Part shown: in pieces, positions 30,096 through 39,938 of the stretch | Layout of the letters: every line of letters begins with the position of its first letter | Numbering within the stretch: position 1 is the stretch's first letter | NCBI RefSeq assembly: GCF_002119665.1 | Contig: NZ_CP021111.1 | Location: 3,844,001 to 3,908,000 of the forward strand | Reading direction: 5' to 3' | Source of the DNA: Bordetella genomosp. 13 | Lineage (GTDB): Bacteria; Pseudomonadota; Gammaproteobacteria; Burkholderiales; Burkholderiaceae_B | DNA length: 64,000 bases | Made by a program: the position numbers and the translations under genes | The notes under the pieces: generated by a model | Databases searched by the model: none | The model's input: the letters and a program-made list of their open reading frames with translations, nothing else | Told to the model about the DNA's origin: nothing

Positions 30096-31424
30096 ATGGC
30101 ATTGGAAGCACCCGACGCGCCGGCCCCTGCCCCCGGCACCGTGGCCGACGCTCGGCAACGTCATCGCAAGCTGGCCCGCCGCAAGCTGCAGGCCACACTC
30201 AGCCTGCTGGCGGCCTGCGCGCTGTTCGTGCTGCTGACCGCGCTCGACCCGCAGCACCAGAACCCCTACCTGGGCCTGCTGGCCGCCATGGCCGAGGCGG
30301 CCATGGTGGGCGGGCTGGCCGACTGGTTCGCCGTGACGGCCTTGTTTCGCCATCCGCTGGGGCTGCGCTGGCTGCCGCACACCGCCATCATTCCCCGCAA
30401 CAAGGATCGCATCGGCGCCAGCCTGGCCGACTTCATCTGCGACCACTTCCTGGGCAAGGACCAGGTACTGGAAAGGCTGCACGCCTTCAATCCGGCGCAG
30501 CGGCTGGTGCAGGGCCTCTCCCGCCCCGAATCGGCCGCGCGCGTCGCCGAGTTCGTGGTGCGGCACGCGCCCAGCCTGGTGGCATTGCTGGACAGCGAAG
30601 AACTGCGCGACTTCGTGCGCGCCAACACCAAGGAGAAGCTGAGCCGGCTGGACGTGTCCGGCCTGCTGGCAAGCCTGCTGACGGTGCTGACCAAGGACGG
30701 CCGGCACCAGGAAGCCATGGACCAGTTGCTGCGCGACATCGCCGACATTCCGGTGGAAACCACGACGCGCGGCCTGCTGGCCGAGAAGATCGCGCAGGAG
30801 CTGTGGTCGGTGATGCGCTGGGTGAAGCTGGACCGGCCGGTGGCCGAGAACATCGCCGACAAGGTGGCAGCCGGCATGCGGCAGCTGTTCCAGGACATGG
30901 CTCGCGACAAGGACCACGAGCTGCGCGTGAAGCTGGAACGGAACATCCCGCGCCTCATCGAACAGCTGCGCACCGATGCCGCGCTGCGCGCCAAGATCGA
31001 CCAGTTCCGCGACCGCGTGCTCGAGAACAGCGAGCTTTCCGTGTACATCCACGAGATATGGCGCAGCGCCATCGACTGGCTGCGCGCCGACCTGGCCAGC
31101 GACGATTCCGAGATACGCGCGGCCATCTTCAAGGCCTCGCTGAACCTGGGCAGGCGGCTGGACGACAACGCCGACATGAAGACCTGGTTCAACGGGTGGG
31201 TGACCGACACGGTCGAGCCGCTGGTCGAGGAATACCGAGAGAAGATCCGCCGGTTCATCATCGGCCGCGTACAGGCCTGGAGCGCCGAGGAACTGACCCA
31301 GCAGCTCGAGCTGAACCTGGGCACTGACCTGCAGTCCATCCGCATGAGCGGCACCTTCGTGGGCGCGCTGATCGGCGGACTGTTGTATGGCCTGATGCAC
31401 CTGGTGGCGCTGGCGGCGGGCTAG
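30096..31424 (+). CDS. DUF445 membrane protein
   Basis: About 442 residues of the DUF445 family: two hydrophobic helices at the N-terminus, ADWFAVTALFRHPLG, then IPRNKDRIGASLADFI, a long helical soluble part and a final helix. Start: an AGGAG abuts the ATG at 30096, which is too close, while a TTG at 30102 lies six bases from it and could be the true start. Function unknown; a role in membrane organisation is only a guess. Its stop shares bases with that of the photolyase. Confidence 0.8.
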   Translation: MALEAPDAPAPAPGTVADARQRHRKLARRKLQATLSLLAACALFVLLTALDPQHQNPYLGLLAAMAEAAMVGGLADWFAVTALFRHPLGLRWLPHTAIIPRNKDRIGASLADFICDHFLGKDQVLERLHAFNPAQRLVQGLSRPESAARVAEFVVRHAPSLVALLDSEELRDFVRANTKEKLSRLDVSGLLASLLTVLTKDGRHQEAMDQLLRDIADIPVETTTRGLLAEKIAQELWSVMRWVKLDRPVAENIADKVAAGMRQLFQDMARDKDHELRVKLERNIPRLIEQLRTDAALRAKIDQFRDRVLENSELSVYIHEIWRSAIDWLRADLASDDSEIRAAIFKASLNLGRRLDDNADMKTWFNGWVTDTVEPLVEEYREKIRRFIIGRVQAWSAEELTQQLELNLGTDLQSIRMSGTFVGALIGGLLYGLMHLVALAAG

Positions 31425-32896
31425 CGCAGCCGCGACATGGGGCCGCGTCCGCCCAGCGAGGCGTACGCATCCAGCGCGCGCTTGCGCGCCTCGTCGTGAA
31501 CCACGATAGGCCTGGGATAGTCCTGGCCTAGCCGTACGCCCGCCTGCGCCAGGTGCGGGGCGGACGCGGCCCAGGGCTCGTGGATCTGCGCGGCGGGCAT
31601 GCGGGCCAGCTCGGGCACCCAGCGACGCACGTAGTCGCCTTGCGGGTCGAACTTTTTGCCTTGCAGCACCGGGTTGAACACGCGGAAGTACGGCGCGGCG
31701 TCGGCGCCGCAGCCCGCCACCCATTGCCAGTTGGCGGTGTTGCTTGCCGGGTCGGCGTCGACCAGCGTGTCCCAGAACCAGGCCTCGCCGATGCGCCAGT
31801 CGATCATCAAGTGCTTGACCAGGAAGGACGCCACGACCATGCGCACGCGGTTGTGCATCCAGCCTGTGGTCCACAACTGGCGCATGCCGGCATCGACCAG
31901 CGGATAGCCTGTCATGCCGCGCTGCCAGGCCCGCAACGCGTGCGCGTCGTCGCGCCACGGCATGGTGTCGAACTCCGGCTTGAAGTTGCGCGTGGCCATG
32001 TCCGGGAAGTGATACAGCAGGCTGTAGCAGAACTCGCGCCAACCCAGTTCGGCGAGGAACTTGTCGCGCCCCGCCCCGCCGGCCGCATGCGCCGCGTGCC
32101 AGACCCGGCGCGGCGAGATCTCGCCGAAACGCAGGTGCGGCGACAGGCGGCTGGTGGCTGGCAGGTCCGGGCGATCGCGGCCTGCCTCGTAGTCGTGCAG
32201 GCCGCCCTTCAGAAATTCGTGCATGCGTTGGGCGGCCGCGGCCTCGCCGCAGGACCATGCCTCGCGCATGCCGCCGGCCCAGTCGGGCTCGGGCGCCTGC
32301 GGCAGCAGCTTCAGGTCGTCCAGCGCCGCGCGCATCGGCAGCCTCGCGGGCAGCGGCGCGAAGCGCCATTGCGCGGGCTCCGGCAAGGGATCGGCCACAC
32401 CGCCCAGCTTGCCGGCCGCGCGCCAGTATGGCGTATACATGCGGAATGGCCCGCCGGCGTTGGTCAGCACCTCCCAGGGCTCGTACAGCAGCGCGGCGTT
32501 GGCGCTTTCGACCACGAGGCCGCGCTGGCGCAGCGAGGTCTTCAGCGCGGCATCGACCTCGCGCTGCGCCTCGCCATAGCGGCGGTTCCAGTAGACGGCG
32601 CCCGCGCGCAGCGCGTCGGCCAGCTGCAGGACGGCGCGCGTCTCGCTGCCGCGCAGCAACAGCAGCGTGCCGCCATGGGCGGCCAGCGACGCCTCCAGCG
32701 CCTGCAAGGAATGGTGCAGCCACCAGCGGGCTGCGCCGCCCAGCGCTCGGATGCGCGGATGCGTTTCGTCCAGCACGTACACGCAGGCCAGCGGCTGGCC
32801 CGACTTCGCGGCCCTGTACAGGGCGGGATTGTCGGCCAGGCGCAGATCGTCGCGGAACCAGACGATGGCGGGAGGCGTGGCAGCGGTTTCAGGCAT
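31421..32896 (-). CDS. phrB: Deoxyribodipyrimidine photolyase
   Basis: Light-driven repair enzyme for cyclobutane pyrimidine dimers, 491 residues from the ATG at 32896 (a GTG at 32905 is possible). N-terminal antenna domain: IVWFRDDLRLADNPAL. FAD domain: LGWREFCYSLLYHFPDM, WTTGWMHNRVRMVVASFLVK and the run around DPASNTANWQWVAG. Light links it functionally to the nearby phytochrome operon, though they are not co-transcribed. Confidence 0.94.
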   Translation of the reverse strand: MPETAATPPAIVWFRDDLRLADNPALYRAAKSGQPLACVYVLDETHPRIRALGGAARWWLHHSLQALEASLAAHGGTLLLLRGSETRAVLQLADALRAGAVYWNRRYGEAQREVDAALKTSLRQRGLVVESANAALLYEPWEVLTNAGGPFRMYTPYWRAAGKLGGVADPLPEPAQWRFAPLPARLPMRAALDDLKLLPQAPEPDWAGGMREAWSCGEAAAAQRMHEFLKGGLHDYEAGRDRPDLPATSRLSPHLRFGEISPRRVWHAAHAAGGAGRDKFLAELGWREFCYSLLYHFPDMATRNFKPEFDTMPWRDDAHALRAWQRGMTGYPLVDAGMRQLWTTGWMHNRVRMVVASFLVKHLMIDWRIGEAWFWDTLVDADPASNTANWQWVAGCGADAAPYFRVFNPVLQGKKFDPQGDYVRRWVPELARMPAAQIHEPWAASAPHLAQAGVRLGQDYPRPIVVHDEARKRALDAYASLGGRGPMSRLR

Positions 32897-33036
32897 GGGA
32901 GACACGTCGGCACGCGCGTCGGAAGCGACAGTCGATCCGCGCGGCGGGGATCCAACTGACCAGGATCAAGTCTGCACGTACTGTACAGGACCCGCCCACT
33001 GATAGAATCCCGCCGTCACGGCCATCTCCTGAACCC

Positions 33037-33432
33037 ATGGACATGAGCGCAGCCGCACGGCGCCGTTCGTGCTGGCTCTTACTGTTCGCGTTCCTGTACG
33101 CCACGCTGTTCCCGTCCCTGGGACTGGCCAGCGGCGCGGGGCCTGTCGCGCGTACCGTCTGGGTGCAGCTGTGCAACGCGGCCACGCACGAGTTCATCGC
33201 CGTCGACCTGTCGGTCCCGGCCGATCCGGACGATGCCGAAGCATCCTCTACTCGCGGCGCCGGGCATTGCCTGCTGTGCCACGCTCCCGCCACCCTGCCA
33301 GGCGGCGATGCGTTGGGCGTCGCCCCGGCGCCGGTGCGCTACGCGCGGTTGGTCGTCCCGGACGATCCGCAGCCGCGCCATGCGCCGGTGTGGAATCTCT
33401 CGCTGGCGCGCGCCCCGCCCGCCTCTGCCTGA
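33037..33432 (+). CDS. DUF2946 small exported protein
   Basis: 131 residues with an N-terminal hydrophobic segment (WLLLFAFLYATLFPSLG) and a central CLLCHAP motif like that of the DUF2946 family. Members often lie beside metal-uptake receptors, in particular for copper. Here a TonB receptor and a PepSY protein follow, which supports a metal-related role. No assigned function. Confidence 0.7.
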   Translation: MDMSAAARRRSCWLLLFAFLYATLFPSLGLASGAGPVARTVWVQLCNAATHEFIAVDLSVPADPDDAEASSTRGAGHCLLCHAPATLPGGDALGVAPAPVRYARLVVPDDPQPRHAPVWNLSLARAPPASA

Positions 33433-33654
33433 ATGCCCCCGCGTCACGCCCGCCCGGCGGAGCTGACGCCCATTCCATACCGATAAACGCGGGATCGCGA
33501 GCCAACCCTGGGCCAGCCGCCCGGATGGCTTGCGCGTATGCCGACGAGACCGTGCCGCGCGCGGCGGGATGACGCCATCTATCTGGCGCCTTCCCGCCCG
33601 CGCTTGCGAGCGCCGTTCGTCGCCGCCGCTCGCACCCGCATTCAGGAAGAGACC

Positions 33655-35784
33655 ATGTCTTATCGATTCCCCCTGCGCGCCGCATCGCGGCATGCCGCAG
33701 GCTGCCTGTGGCTGGGCCTGGCCGCCACGCCGGCAATGGCCCAGCAGGCGCCCGCCACCCTGGCCCCCGTCGTGGTCAGCGGCGACCAGGCCAACATCCT
33801 CGACACGCCGGCCGAAACCGGCTCGAACCTGGGACTGACGCTGCGCCAGACGCCCGCCAGCATCGACGTCATCACCCGCGAACAACTGGAAGACCGCGGC
33901 GACAGCAACGTGTCCGACGCCATCACACGCGCCGGCGCCATCAGCGCCATGGGCCATCCCGGCAATGGCAACAGCGCGCTGTCCACGCGCGGTTTCACCG
34001 ACAGCACCTCGGTGATGCGGCTGTACGACGGGCTGCGCCAGTATGGCGGCGTGGGCGTCACCTTTCCTTTCGACACCTGGTCCGTGGAGCGCATCGAGGT
34101 GCTGCGCGGCCCCGCCTCGGTGATCTACGGCGACGGCGCCATCGGCGGCACCGTGAACATCGTGCCCAAGAAGCCCACGCGCGGCCCCATCCGCAACGAG
34201 GTACAGGCGACAGTAGGCACCGATGACACGGCCCGGCTGGGCCTGGGCAGCGCAGGCGCGCTGACGGACGAGCTGTCGTACCGGCTGGATCTCAGCGGCA
34301 ACCACACCGACGGTTGGGTAGACCGCGGCGATTCCGACGACGCGACCTTCTCGGGCGCGCTGCGCTGGGATGCCGCGCGAGACCTGAACCTGACGCTAAG
34401 CCACGCCTATGGCTACCAACGTCCCATGCGCTACTTCGGCACGCCGCTGGTGGACGGGCGCCAGTTGGAGTCGTTGAGGGAAGAGAACTACAACGTGGGG
34501 GACAGCTTCATGCGGTTCCGCGACCAGTGGACGCAGCTGGACGCCGTGTGGACGCCGACCGACGCGGCCACGCTGCGCGCCCGGCTGTACCACGTGGGCA
34601 GCAAGCGCGACTGGCGCAACGCCGAACGCTACGTCTACAACCCCGCCACCGAGCTGATCGACCGCTCGGACAACACCGCAATCTCGCACGACCAGAAGCA
34701 GACCGGGCTGACCGCCGACGCGACGTTCAAGGGCCGGCTGGGCCGCTTCGACAATACCGTGTCGGTGGGATTCGACGTCAATCACAGCACCTTTCGCCAC
34801 ACCAACAACACCTATGCGGGCAGTTCGGGCCCGGTCGATCCGTACGACCCCGATCCGGGCGAATTCGCCAGCGACGCGCCGACCATTCCGCGCTATCGCA
34901 ATAAGGCCGACCAGTACGCGCTATTCGCGGAAAACCACATCGCGCTCACGCCGCAATGGAGCGTACTGGGCGGCCTGCGCTACGACCATGCGCGCCTTGC
35001 GCGCAATGACCTCGTGCTGGACCGGCAGGTGTTGAACCGCACCTATTCGGACGTCGGCTGGCGCGTGGGCACGGTGTACGAGCTGCGGCCCGACCTGGCG
35101 CTGTATGCGCAGTACGCGGAAGCGGCCGATCCCGTGGGCGGGCTGCTGATGCTCAGCCCCTCGAACGCCGGCTTCGACATGGCCCGGGGCCGGCAGGTCG
35201 AGATCGGCCTGAAGCAGGGCTTCTGGCAGGGTCGCGGCGAATGGACCTTGGCGGCATACCACATCCGCAAGACCGGCCTCTTGACGCGCGACCCGGCCGA
35301 TCCCAGCCTGCGCGTGCAGGTGGGACAGCAGTCCTCGCGCGGCATCGAGGCCTCGCTGGCGCTGGCCTTCGCGCCCGGTTGGAAGGTGGAAGCCAATGCC
35401 ACGGTGCTGCGCGCCGAGTACGACGATTTCTCGGAGGCCGTCGGCGGCACGGCGGTATCGCGCAGCGGCAACGTGCCGCCCAACGTGCCCGAGCGCCTGG
35501 CCAATCTGTGGCTCAGCTGGAACTTCCAGCCCGGCTGGACCGCCATGGGCGGCCTGCGCTACGTCGGCAAGCGCTACGCGGACAGCGCCAACACACTGGA
35601 ACTGCCGTCGTACACCACCACCGACCTGGCGCTGCGCTGGGACCTGAACGGCGACACCGCCATCACCGCGCGCGGCTACAACGTGTTCGACCGTGCCTAC
35701 TTCACCACCGCGTACTACACGTCCACGCAGTGGCTGTACGGGCCGGGCCGACGCTTCGAGCTGACGCTGAACCAGCGCTTCTGA
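33655..35784 (+). CDS. TonB-dependent outer-membrane receptor, siderophore type
   Basis: 709 residues from the ATG at 33655, which follows AGGAAGAG. A signal peptide ends near AMAQQ. The plug domain holds LRQTPASIDVITREQLEDRG and ERIEVLRGPASVIYGDGAIGG; the 22-strand barrel follows and ends LTLNQRF with a terminal Phe. It imports an iron or other metal chelate using TonB energy. The ligand is not clear from sequence. No convincing Fur box was found upstream. Confidence 0.92.
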   Translation: MSYRFPLRAASRHAAGCLWLGLAATPAMAQQAPATLAPVVVSGDQANILDTPAETGSNLGLTLRQTPASIDVITREQLEDRGDSNVSDAITRAGAISAMGHPGNGNSALSTRGFTDSTSVMRLYDGLRQYGGVGVTFPFDTWSVERIEVLRGPASVIYGDGAIGGTVNIVPKKPTRGPIRNEVQATVGTDDTARLGLGSAGALTDELSYRLDLSGNHTDGWVDRGDSDDATFSGALRWDAARDLNLTLSHAYGYQRPMRYFGTPLVDGRQLESLREENYNVGDSFMRFRDQWTQLDAVWTPTDAATLRARLYHVGSKRDWRNAERYVYNPATELIDRSDNTAISHDQKQTGLTADATFKGRLGRFDNTVSVGFDVNHSTFRHTNNTYAGSSGPVDPYDPDPGEFASDAPTIPRYRNKADQYALFAENHIALTPQWSVLGGLRYDHARLARNDLVLDRQVLNRTYSDVGWRVGTVYELRPDLALYAQYAEAADPVGGLLMLSPSNAGFDMARGRQVEIGLKQGFWQGRGEWTLAAYHIRKTGLLTRDPADPSLRVQVGQQSSRGIEASLALAFAPGWKVEANATVLRAEYDDFSEAVGGTAVSRSGNVPPNVPERLANLWLSWNFQPGWTAMGGLRYVGKRYADSANTLELPSYTTTDLALRWDLNGDTAITARGYNVFDRAYFTTAYYTSTQWLYGPGRRFELTLNQRF

Positions 35785-35801
35785 GCAAACGAGGGAGAGC
35801 C

Positions 35802-37322
35802 ATGGACATAGGTGCGCGCGCCCGGCGGCTGACCTATCTGCTGCATCGCTGGACCGGCGTCTTCGGCTGCGTGCTGATGGCGCTGTGGTTCATCAGCGGC
35901 GTGGTGATGCTGTACGTGGGCTATCCCAAGCTGACGCCATGGGAGCGCCTGGCGGCGCTGCCCGCGCTGCAGCCGTCGGCCTGCTGCGTGGCGCCGCATG
36001 CCTTGACGCATGGCGGCGACGAGGCGGTGCTGACGTCCATCCGCGGTCAGCCGCACTATGTCGCGCCGGATGCGCGCGGTGTGCCGCGGGCCTATGCGGC
36101 CGATACCGGCCTGCCTGCCGGCCCGGTCGGCATGCAGCAGGCCTTGGCCGCGGCGCGCGCCTTTGCTCCACACGCGCGGGCCACCGATGGCGACACAGTA
36201 TGGGAAGACCGCTGGACGCATGCGCGCGGACTGGACCCGCATCGGCCGCTGCACCGCGTACTGCTGCAAGGCGGCGCGGGCGGCGCGCTGTACGTGTCCT
36301 CGGCCACGGGCCAGGTCGTGCTGGACGCGCCGCGGGCGCAGCAGCGCTGGAACTACCTCGGCGCCTGGCTGCACTGGCTGTACATGTTCCGCGTGCAGTC
36401 CGTCGATCCGGTCTGGTCGTGGACCGTGATAGTGCTGTCCGCGGCCGGCACGCTCAGCGCCCTCACGGGCATCGTGGTGGGCACATGGCGCTGGCGCTTT
36501 CGCGGCCGCTACCGGTCCGGCAGCCGCACGCCGTATCGCGAAGGCTGGATGCGCTGGCATCACGTCGCGGGGCTGCTCTTTGGCGGCGCTCTTTTCGCGT
36601 GGATCTTCAGCGGGCTGATGTCGATGAACCCGATCGACGCGTTCTCGCCCGCGCACGGCCGGCCGGACCTCTCGGCCTATCGCGGCGGCGCACAGAACGA
36701 AGAGCCGCTGCGCGCACGTCCCGTCGACATCCTGCAAGCCCTGCGCGACGCCGGGTTCCGGCCGGTCGAGCTGCAATGGCGACGCATCGGCGGCCAGCCC
36801 TACGTGCTGGCCTACGACGCCGCGGCGGACAGCCGGCTGGTGTGGCAGGCGAACGATGGCCTGGTCGTCGCCGCGCACTGGACGCCGCAGCAGGTGATGC
36901 CCGCCGCCCGCCGGCTGTTCGGCGCTGCCGTGGTGTCCAGCTACGTACTGGACGGGTACGACGACTATTACTACGGCCGCCAGTCCGAAGCCATGAACGG
37001 CGCGCGCCCGCGAGGCCTGCCCGCCTTACGGCTGGACTTCGCGGACGCCGGTCGCACGCGGGTGTACATCGACCTGCGCACCGGCGAGGTGGCGGCCAGC
37101 CTCGACAGGCATCAGCGCGTGGGCCGCTGGCTGTTCAACTTCCTGCACAGCTGGGACACGCCGGCCCTGCTGAGGCAGGGATGGCTGCGCGACGCGGTGC
37201 TGATCGCGCTCAGCGCGGGCGGCTTCGCCGTGTCGATGACCGGCGTGGTCATCGGCTGGAGGCGATTGCGAGCATGGCTCGGCGCGCGGTCGCGCACGAC
37301 GCGCCGCCTGCCGCCCGCATAG
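35802..37322 (+). CDS. PepSY-associated inner-membrane protein
   Basis: 506 residues with four or five membrane helices: [20 protein letters not shown] at the start, then a periplasmic loop, [39 protein letters not shown] and a C-terminal pair. The His-rich helices resemble ferric-siderophore reductase-like proteins of the PepSY_TM family. It follows the receptor by 17 bases with a GGGAG site, so it likely reduces or handles the imported metal chelate. Confidence 0.85.
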   Translation: MDIGARARRLTYLLHRWTGVFGCVLMALWFISGVVMLYVGYPKLTPWERLAALPALQPSACCVAPHALTHGGDEAVLTSIRGQPHYVAPDARGVPRAYAADTGLPAGPVGMQQALAAARAFAPHARATDGDTVWEDRWTHARGLDPHRPLHRVLLQGGAGGALYVSSATGQVVLDAPRAQQRWNYLGAWLHWLYMFRVQSVDPVWSWTVIVLSAAGTLSALTGIVVGTWRWRFRGRYRSGSRTPYREGWMRWHHVAGLLFGGALFAWIFSGLMSMNPIDAFSPAHGRPDLSAYRGGAQNEEPLRARPVDILQALRDAGFRPVELQWRRIGGQPYVLAYDAAADSRLVWQANDGLVVAAHWTPQQVMPAARRLFGAAVVSSYVLDGYDDYYYGRQSEAMNGARPRGLPALRLDFADAGRTRVYIDLRTGEVAASLDRHQRVGRWLFNFLHSWDTPALLRQGWLRDAVLIALSAGGFAVSMTGVVIGWRRLRAWLGARSRTTRRLPPA

Positions 37323-37620
37323 CCCTGGACCGGCCTGCCGTTTGCCGGCCCCGCAGCAAACGGCCTACAATCGCGCTGCCTTTCATCCCGCCACACCGCC
37401 TACCCATGTAACTGCCGCCCCCGACCGCCCTGCTGGCTGCCTGCCAGCCCTGTCCGAAGGTCGGTCGTCGCGGCGACGGCGGCTCCTGCCGCCGCATGCA
37501 TGCATGCATGCGGGCCCCATACCCCCCGATATCCGCCAGGCCGGCAAGAGCCGGTCGGCAACGCATGCCGCGCGGCCGCTCCTGCCCGCAATCCGCATCG
37601 CAATCGATCACGCATCCATC
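37323..37620 (+). other. Intergenic region ahead of the SulP gene
   Basis: 298 bases with no supported gene. It should contain the SulP promoter and holds the GCAT tetranucleotide repeat at 37494-37511. Nothing else is recognised. Confidence 0.5.
37494..37511. repeat. Tetranucleotide repeat (GCAT)4.5
   Basis: GCATGCATGCATGCATGC, 18 bases of perfect 4-base repeats, lies about 110 bases ahead of the SulP start. It is also self-complementary and could form a hairpin. Repeats of this kind can slip, but this one is short and outside a coding region. Confidence 0.9.
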
Positions 37621-39099
37621 ATGATTCATACCTCGACGCGCCAGGAGTGGCTGTCGAACGTCCGCGGCGACCTGCTCGCCGGCCTGGTCGTCGCCCTCGC
37701 GCTCATCCCCGAAGCCCTTGCCTTCTCCCTCATCGCCGGGGTCGACCCCAGCGTCGGCCTGTACGCCGCCTTCAGCATCGCCGTGGTCACGGCCATCACG
37801 GGCGGACGCCCCGGCATGGTTTCGGCGGCCACGGGCGCCATCGCCCTGCTCATCACCACGCTGGTGAAAGACCACGGCGTCTCGTACGTGTTCGCCGCCG
37901 CCGTGCTGGCCGGCCTGCTGCAGATCGGCGCGGGCCTGCTGCGCCTGGGCGCGCTGATGCGCTTCGTTTCCCGCTCGGTGATCACCGGCTTCATCAATGC
38001 GCTGGCCATTCTGATCTTCCTGGCGCAGCTGCCGGAATTGACGGCCGGCCCGCATGCCGTCTACGTGATGGTCGCAGCCGGATTGGCGATCATCTATCTG
38101 TTCCCCTATCTGACGCGCGCGGTGCCTTCACCGCTGGTGTGCATCCTCGTGCTGACCATTGTCGCGCTGGCGCTGGACCTGCCGATACGCACGGTGGGCG
38201 ACATGGGCGCGTTCCCCGACAGCCTGCCTTCCTTCGCCCTGCCCGCCGTGCCCTTCACGCTGGAGACGCTGCGCATCATCTTCCCGTATTCGGTCGCCAT
38301 CGCGGTGGTGGGCCTGCTGGAATCGCTGATGACCGCCTCGATCATCGACGACTACACCGACACGCCCAGCGACAAAAACCGCGAATGCCGCGGCCAGGGC
38401 TGCGCCAACATCGTGGCGGGCTTCCTGGGAGGCATGCCGGGATGCGCCATGATCGGCCAGTCCATCATCAACGTGAAATCGGGCGGCCGCGGCCGCCTGT
38501 CCAGTCTGGTCGCGGGCACGATGCTGATCGTACTGGTCGTGTTCCTGGGGCCATGGGTGAAGCAGATCCCGATGGCCGCGCTGGTGGCGGTGATGATCAT
38601 GGTGTCCATCAGCACGTTCGACTGGCGTTCATTCCGCAACCTGGTCACGCATCCCCGCAGTTCGTCCTTCGTGATGCTGACCACCGTCGCGGTGGTGGTG
38701 GCCACGCACAATCTGGCGCTGGGCGTGCTGGCCGGCGTCGTGCTCAGCGCGGTGTTCTTCGCCTCGAAGGTGCAGCGTGTGCTGCAAGTCGACTCGGTAT
38801 TGGAAGATGGAGGAGCGACGCGTCGCTATCTGGTGCGCGGCCAAGTGTTCTTCGCCTCTTCCGAAGCCATGGTGGCCGAGTTCGACTTCAAGGAAGCCAT
38901 AGGCCAGGTCGTGCTCGACCTGTCGCACGCGCACTTCTGGGACATCACCGCCGTAGAGGCGCTGGACCGCGTGGTGCACAAATTCCGACGCAACGGCATC
39001 GAGGTGCGGCTGCACGGGCTGAACCGGGCCAGCACCACGATGGTCGACCGCTACGCCACGCATGACAAGGGCGGCGCCCCACAGACGCTGTCGCACTAG
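37621..39099 (+). CDS. SulP-family anion transporter with STAS domain
   Basis: 492 residues from the ATG at 37621. It has about ten membrane helices beginning [23 protein letters not shown], the family motif, then [13 protein letters not shown] and [22 protein letters not shown]. The C-terminal STAS domain (about 400-492) has [20 protein letters not shown]. Substrate is likely sulfate, bicarbonate or another anion and cannot be fixed here. Convergent with the SDR gene. Confidence 0.92.
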   Translation: MIHTSTRQEWLSNVRGDLLAGLVVALALIPEALAFSLIAGVDPSVGLYAAFSIAVVTAITGGRPGMVSAATGAIALLITTLVKDHGVSYVFAAAVLAGLLQIGAGLLRLGALMRFVSRSVITGFINALAILIFLAQLPELTAGPHAVYVMVAAGLAIIYLFPYLTRAVPSPLVCILVLTIVALALDLPIRTVGDMGAFPDSLPSFALPAVPFTLETLRIIFPYSVAIAVVGLLESLMTASIIDDYTDTPSDKNRECRGQGCANIVAGFLGGMPGCAMIGQSIINVKSGGRGRLSSLVAGTMLIVLVVFLGPWVKQIPMAALVAVMIMVSISTFDWRSFRNLVTHPRSSSFVMLTTVAVVVATHNLALGVLAGVVLSAVFFASKVQRVLQVDSVLEDGGATRRYLVRGQVFFASSEAMVAEFDFKEAIGQVVLDLSHAHFWDITAVEALDRVVHKFRRNGIEVRLHGLNRASTTMVDRYATHDKGGAPQTLSH

Positions 39100-39125
39100 C
39101 CTGCGACCTCGTCAGCGCGTGTGAC

Positions 39126-39905
39126 TCAAGCCCGCCCGCGATACTGTTCGCCACCGTCCAGGTCGATCACCGTCGAGCTGAGGTACCCCGCGCGCGGCGA
39201 GCAGCCGAAGACCACCAGATCGGCCACCTCGGCCGGCTCCATCAAGCGGTCGAACGGAAGATCGGTCAGAGTCTCCTGCCAGCGGTCCGCGTCGCCCCAG
39301 CGGGCTTCGGCACGCTGGCGCGCCATGGTCGTCACGCGGTCGGTCCGGGTGCGCGACGGGTTCACGCCGAATACGCGCACGCCATGGCGCGGCGCGTCCG
39401 CGCCCAGCGCGCGCGTGAAGCCTATCAGCGACGCGTTGGCCGCGGCTCCGCAGATGTAGTCTGGCCGCGGCGCGGCGCCGCCCATGCCGATGATGTTGGC
39501 GATCACGCCCGTGCCCGCGCGGCACATCGCCGGGTAGTATTCGCGCGTCAGCGCGATGTAGCCGTACACCTTCAATTCCCAGCCGGCGCGCCAGCGCGCG
39601 TCATCCACCTGGTCCAGCGCGCCGCCGGGCACAGCCCCGGCGTTGTTCACCAGGATGTCGATGCTGCCGGCGCGGTCGGCCAGGCGCGCCGCGGCATGCG
39701 GCTCGGCCAGGTCGAAGGCCATGATGTCGACCTGCACGCCCGCCTGCTGCGCGACCTGCCCAGCGGCCTCGGCCAGCACCTGGGCATTGCGGGCCACCAG
39801 CACGGGCCGCGCGCCCTCGCGGGCGAACGCCAGGGCGCACGCAAGCCCGATACCCTTGGACGCGCCGGTGATCAGCACGCGCTTGTCTTTCAACTGCAGA
39901 TCCAT
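39126..39905 (-). CDS. Short-chain dehydrogenase/reductase with an altered active site
   Basis: 259 residues with a normal NAD(P) motif TGASKGIGLACA, the DILVNNAGAVP stretch and C-terminal DLDGGEQYRG. The active-site Tyr is present in PDYICGAAANASL, but the Lys of YxxxK is replaced by Ala. I recall an SDR subgroup with YICGSAGNA at this site, so the change seems to be a family trait. It lies 33 bases after the BCCT transporter gene and probably shares its transcript. Confidence 0.87.
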   Translation of the reverse strand: MDLQLKDKRVLITGASKGIGLACALAFAREGARPVLVARNAQVLAEAAGQVAQQAGVQVDIMAFDLAEPHAAARLADRAGSIDILVNNAGAVPGGALDQVDDARWRAGWELKVYGYIALTREYYPAMCRAGTGVIANIIGMGGAAPRPDYICGAAANASLIGFTRALGADAPRHGVRVFGVNPSRTRTDRVTTMARQRAEARWGDADRWQETLTDLPFDRLMEPAEVADLVVFGCSPRAGYLSSTVIDLDGGEQYRGRA

Positions 39906-39938
39906 CGATGCGTTCTCCTTCCTGATGTGGCCTGTGCA

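Noticed and set aside
27401..30139. A 912-residue minus-strand reading frame opposite the hybrid kinase gene, and similar long antisense frames across the high-GC core
   Set aside because: High GC keeps antisense frames open. These have no family motifs, are His/Arg/Gln-rich, and overlap genes with clear domains.
32897..33036. A Fur-type operator near GTACTGTAC ahead of the DUF2946 gene
   Set aside because: The dyad is short and does not resemble the AT-rich Fur consensus.
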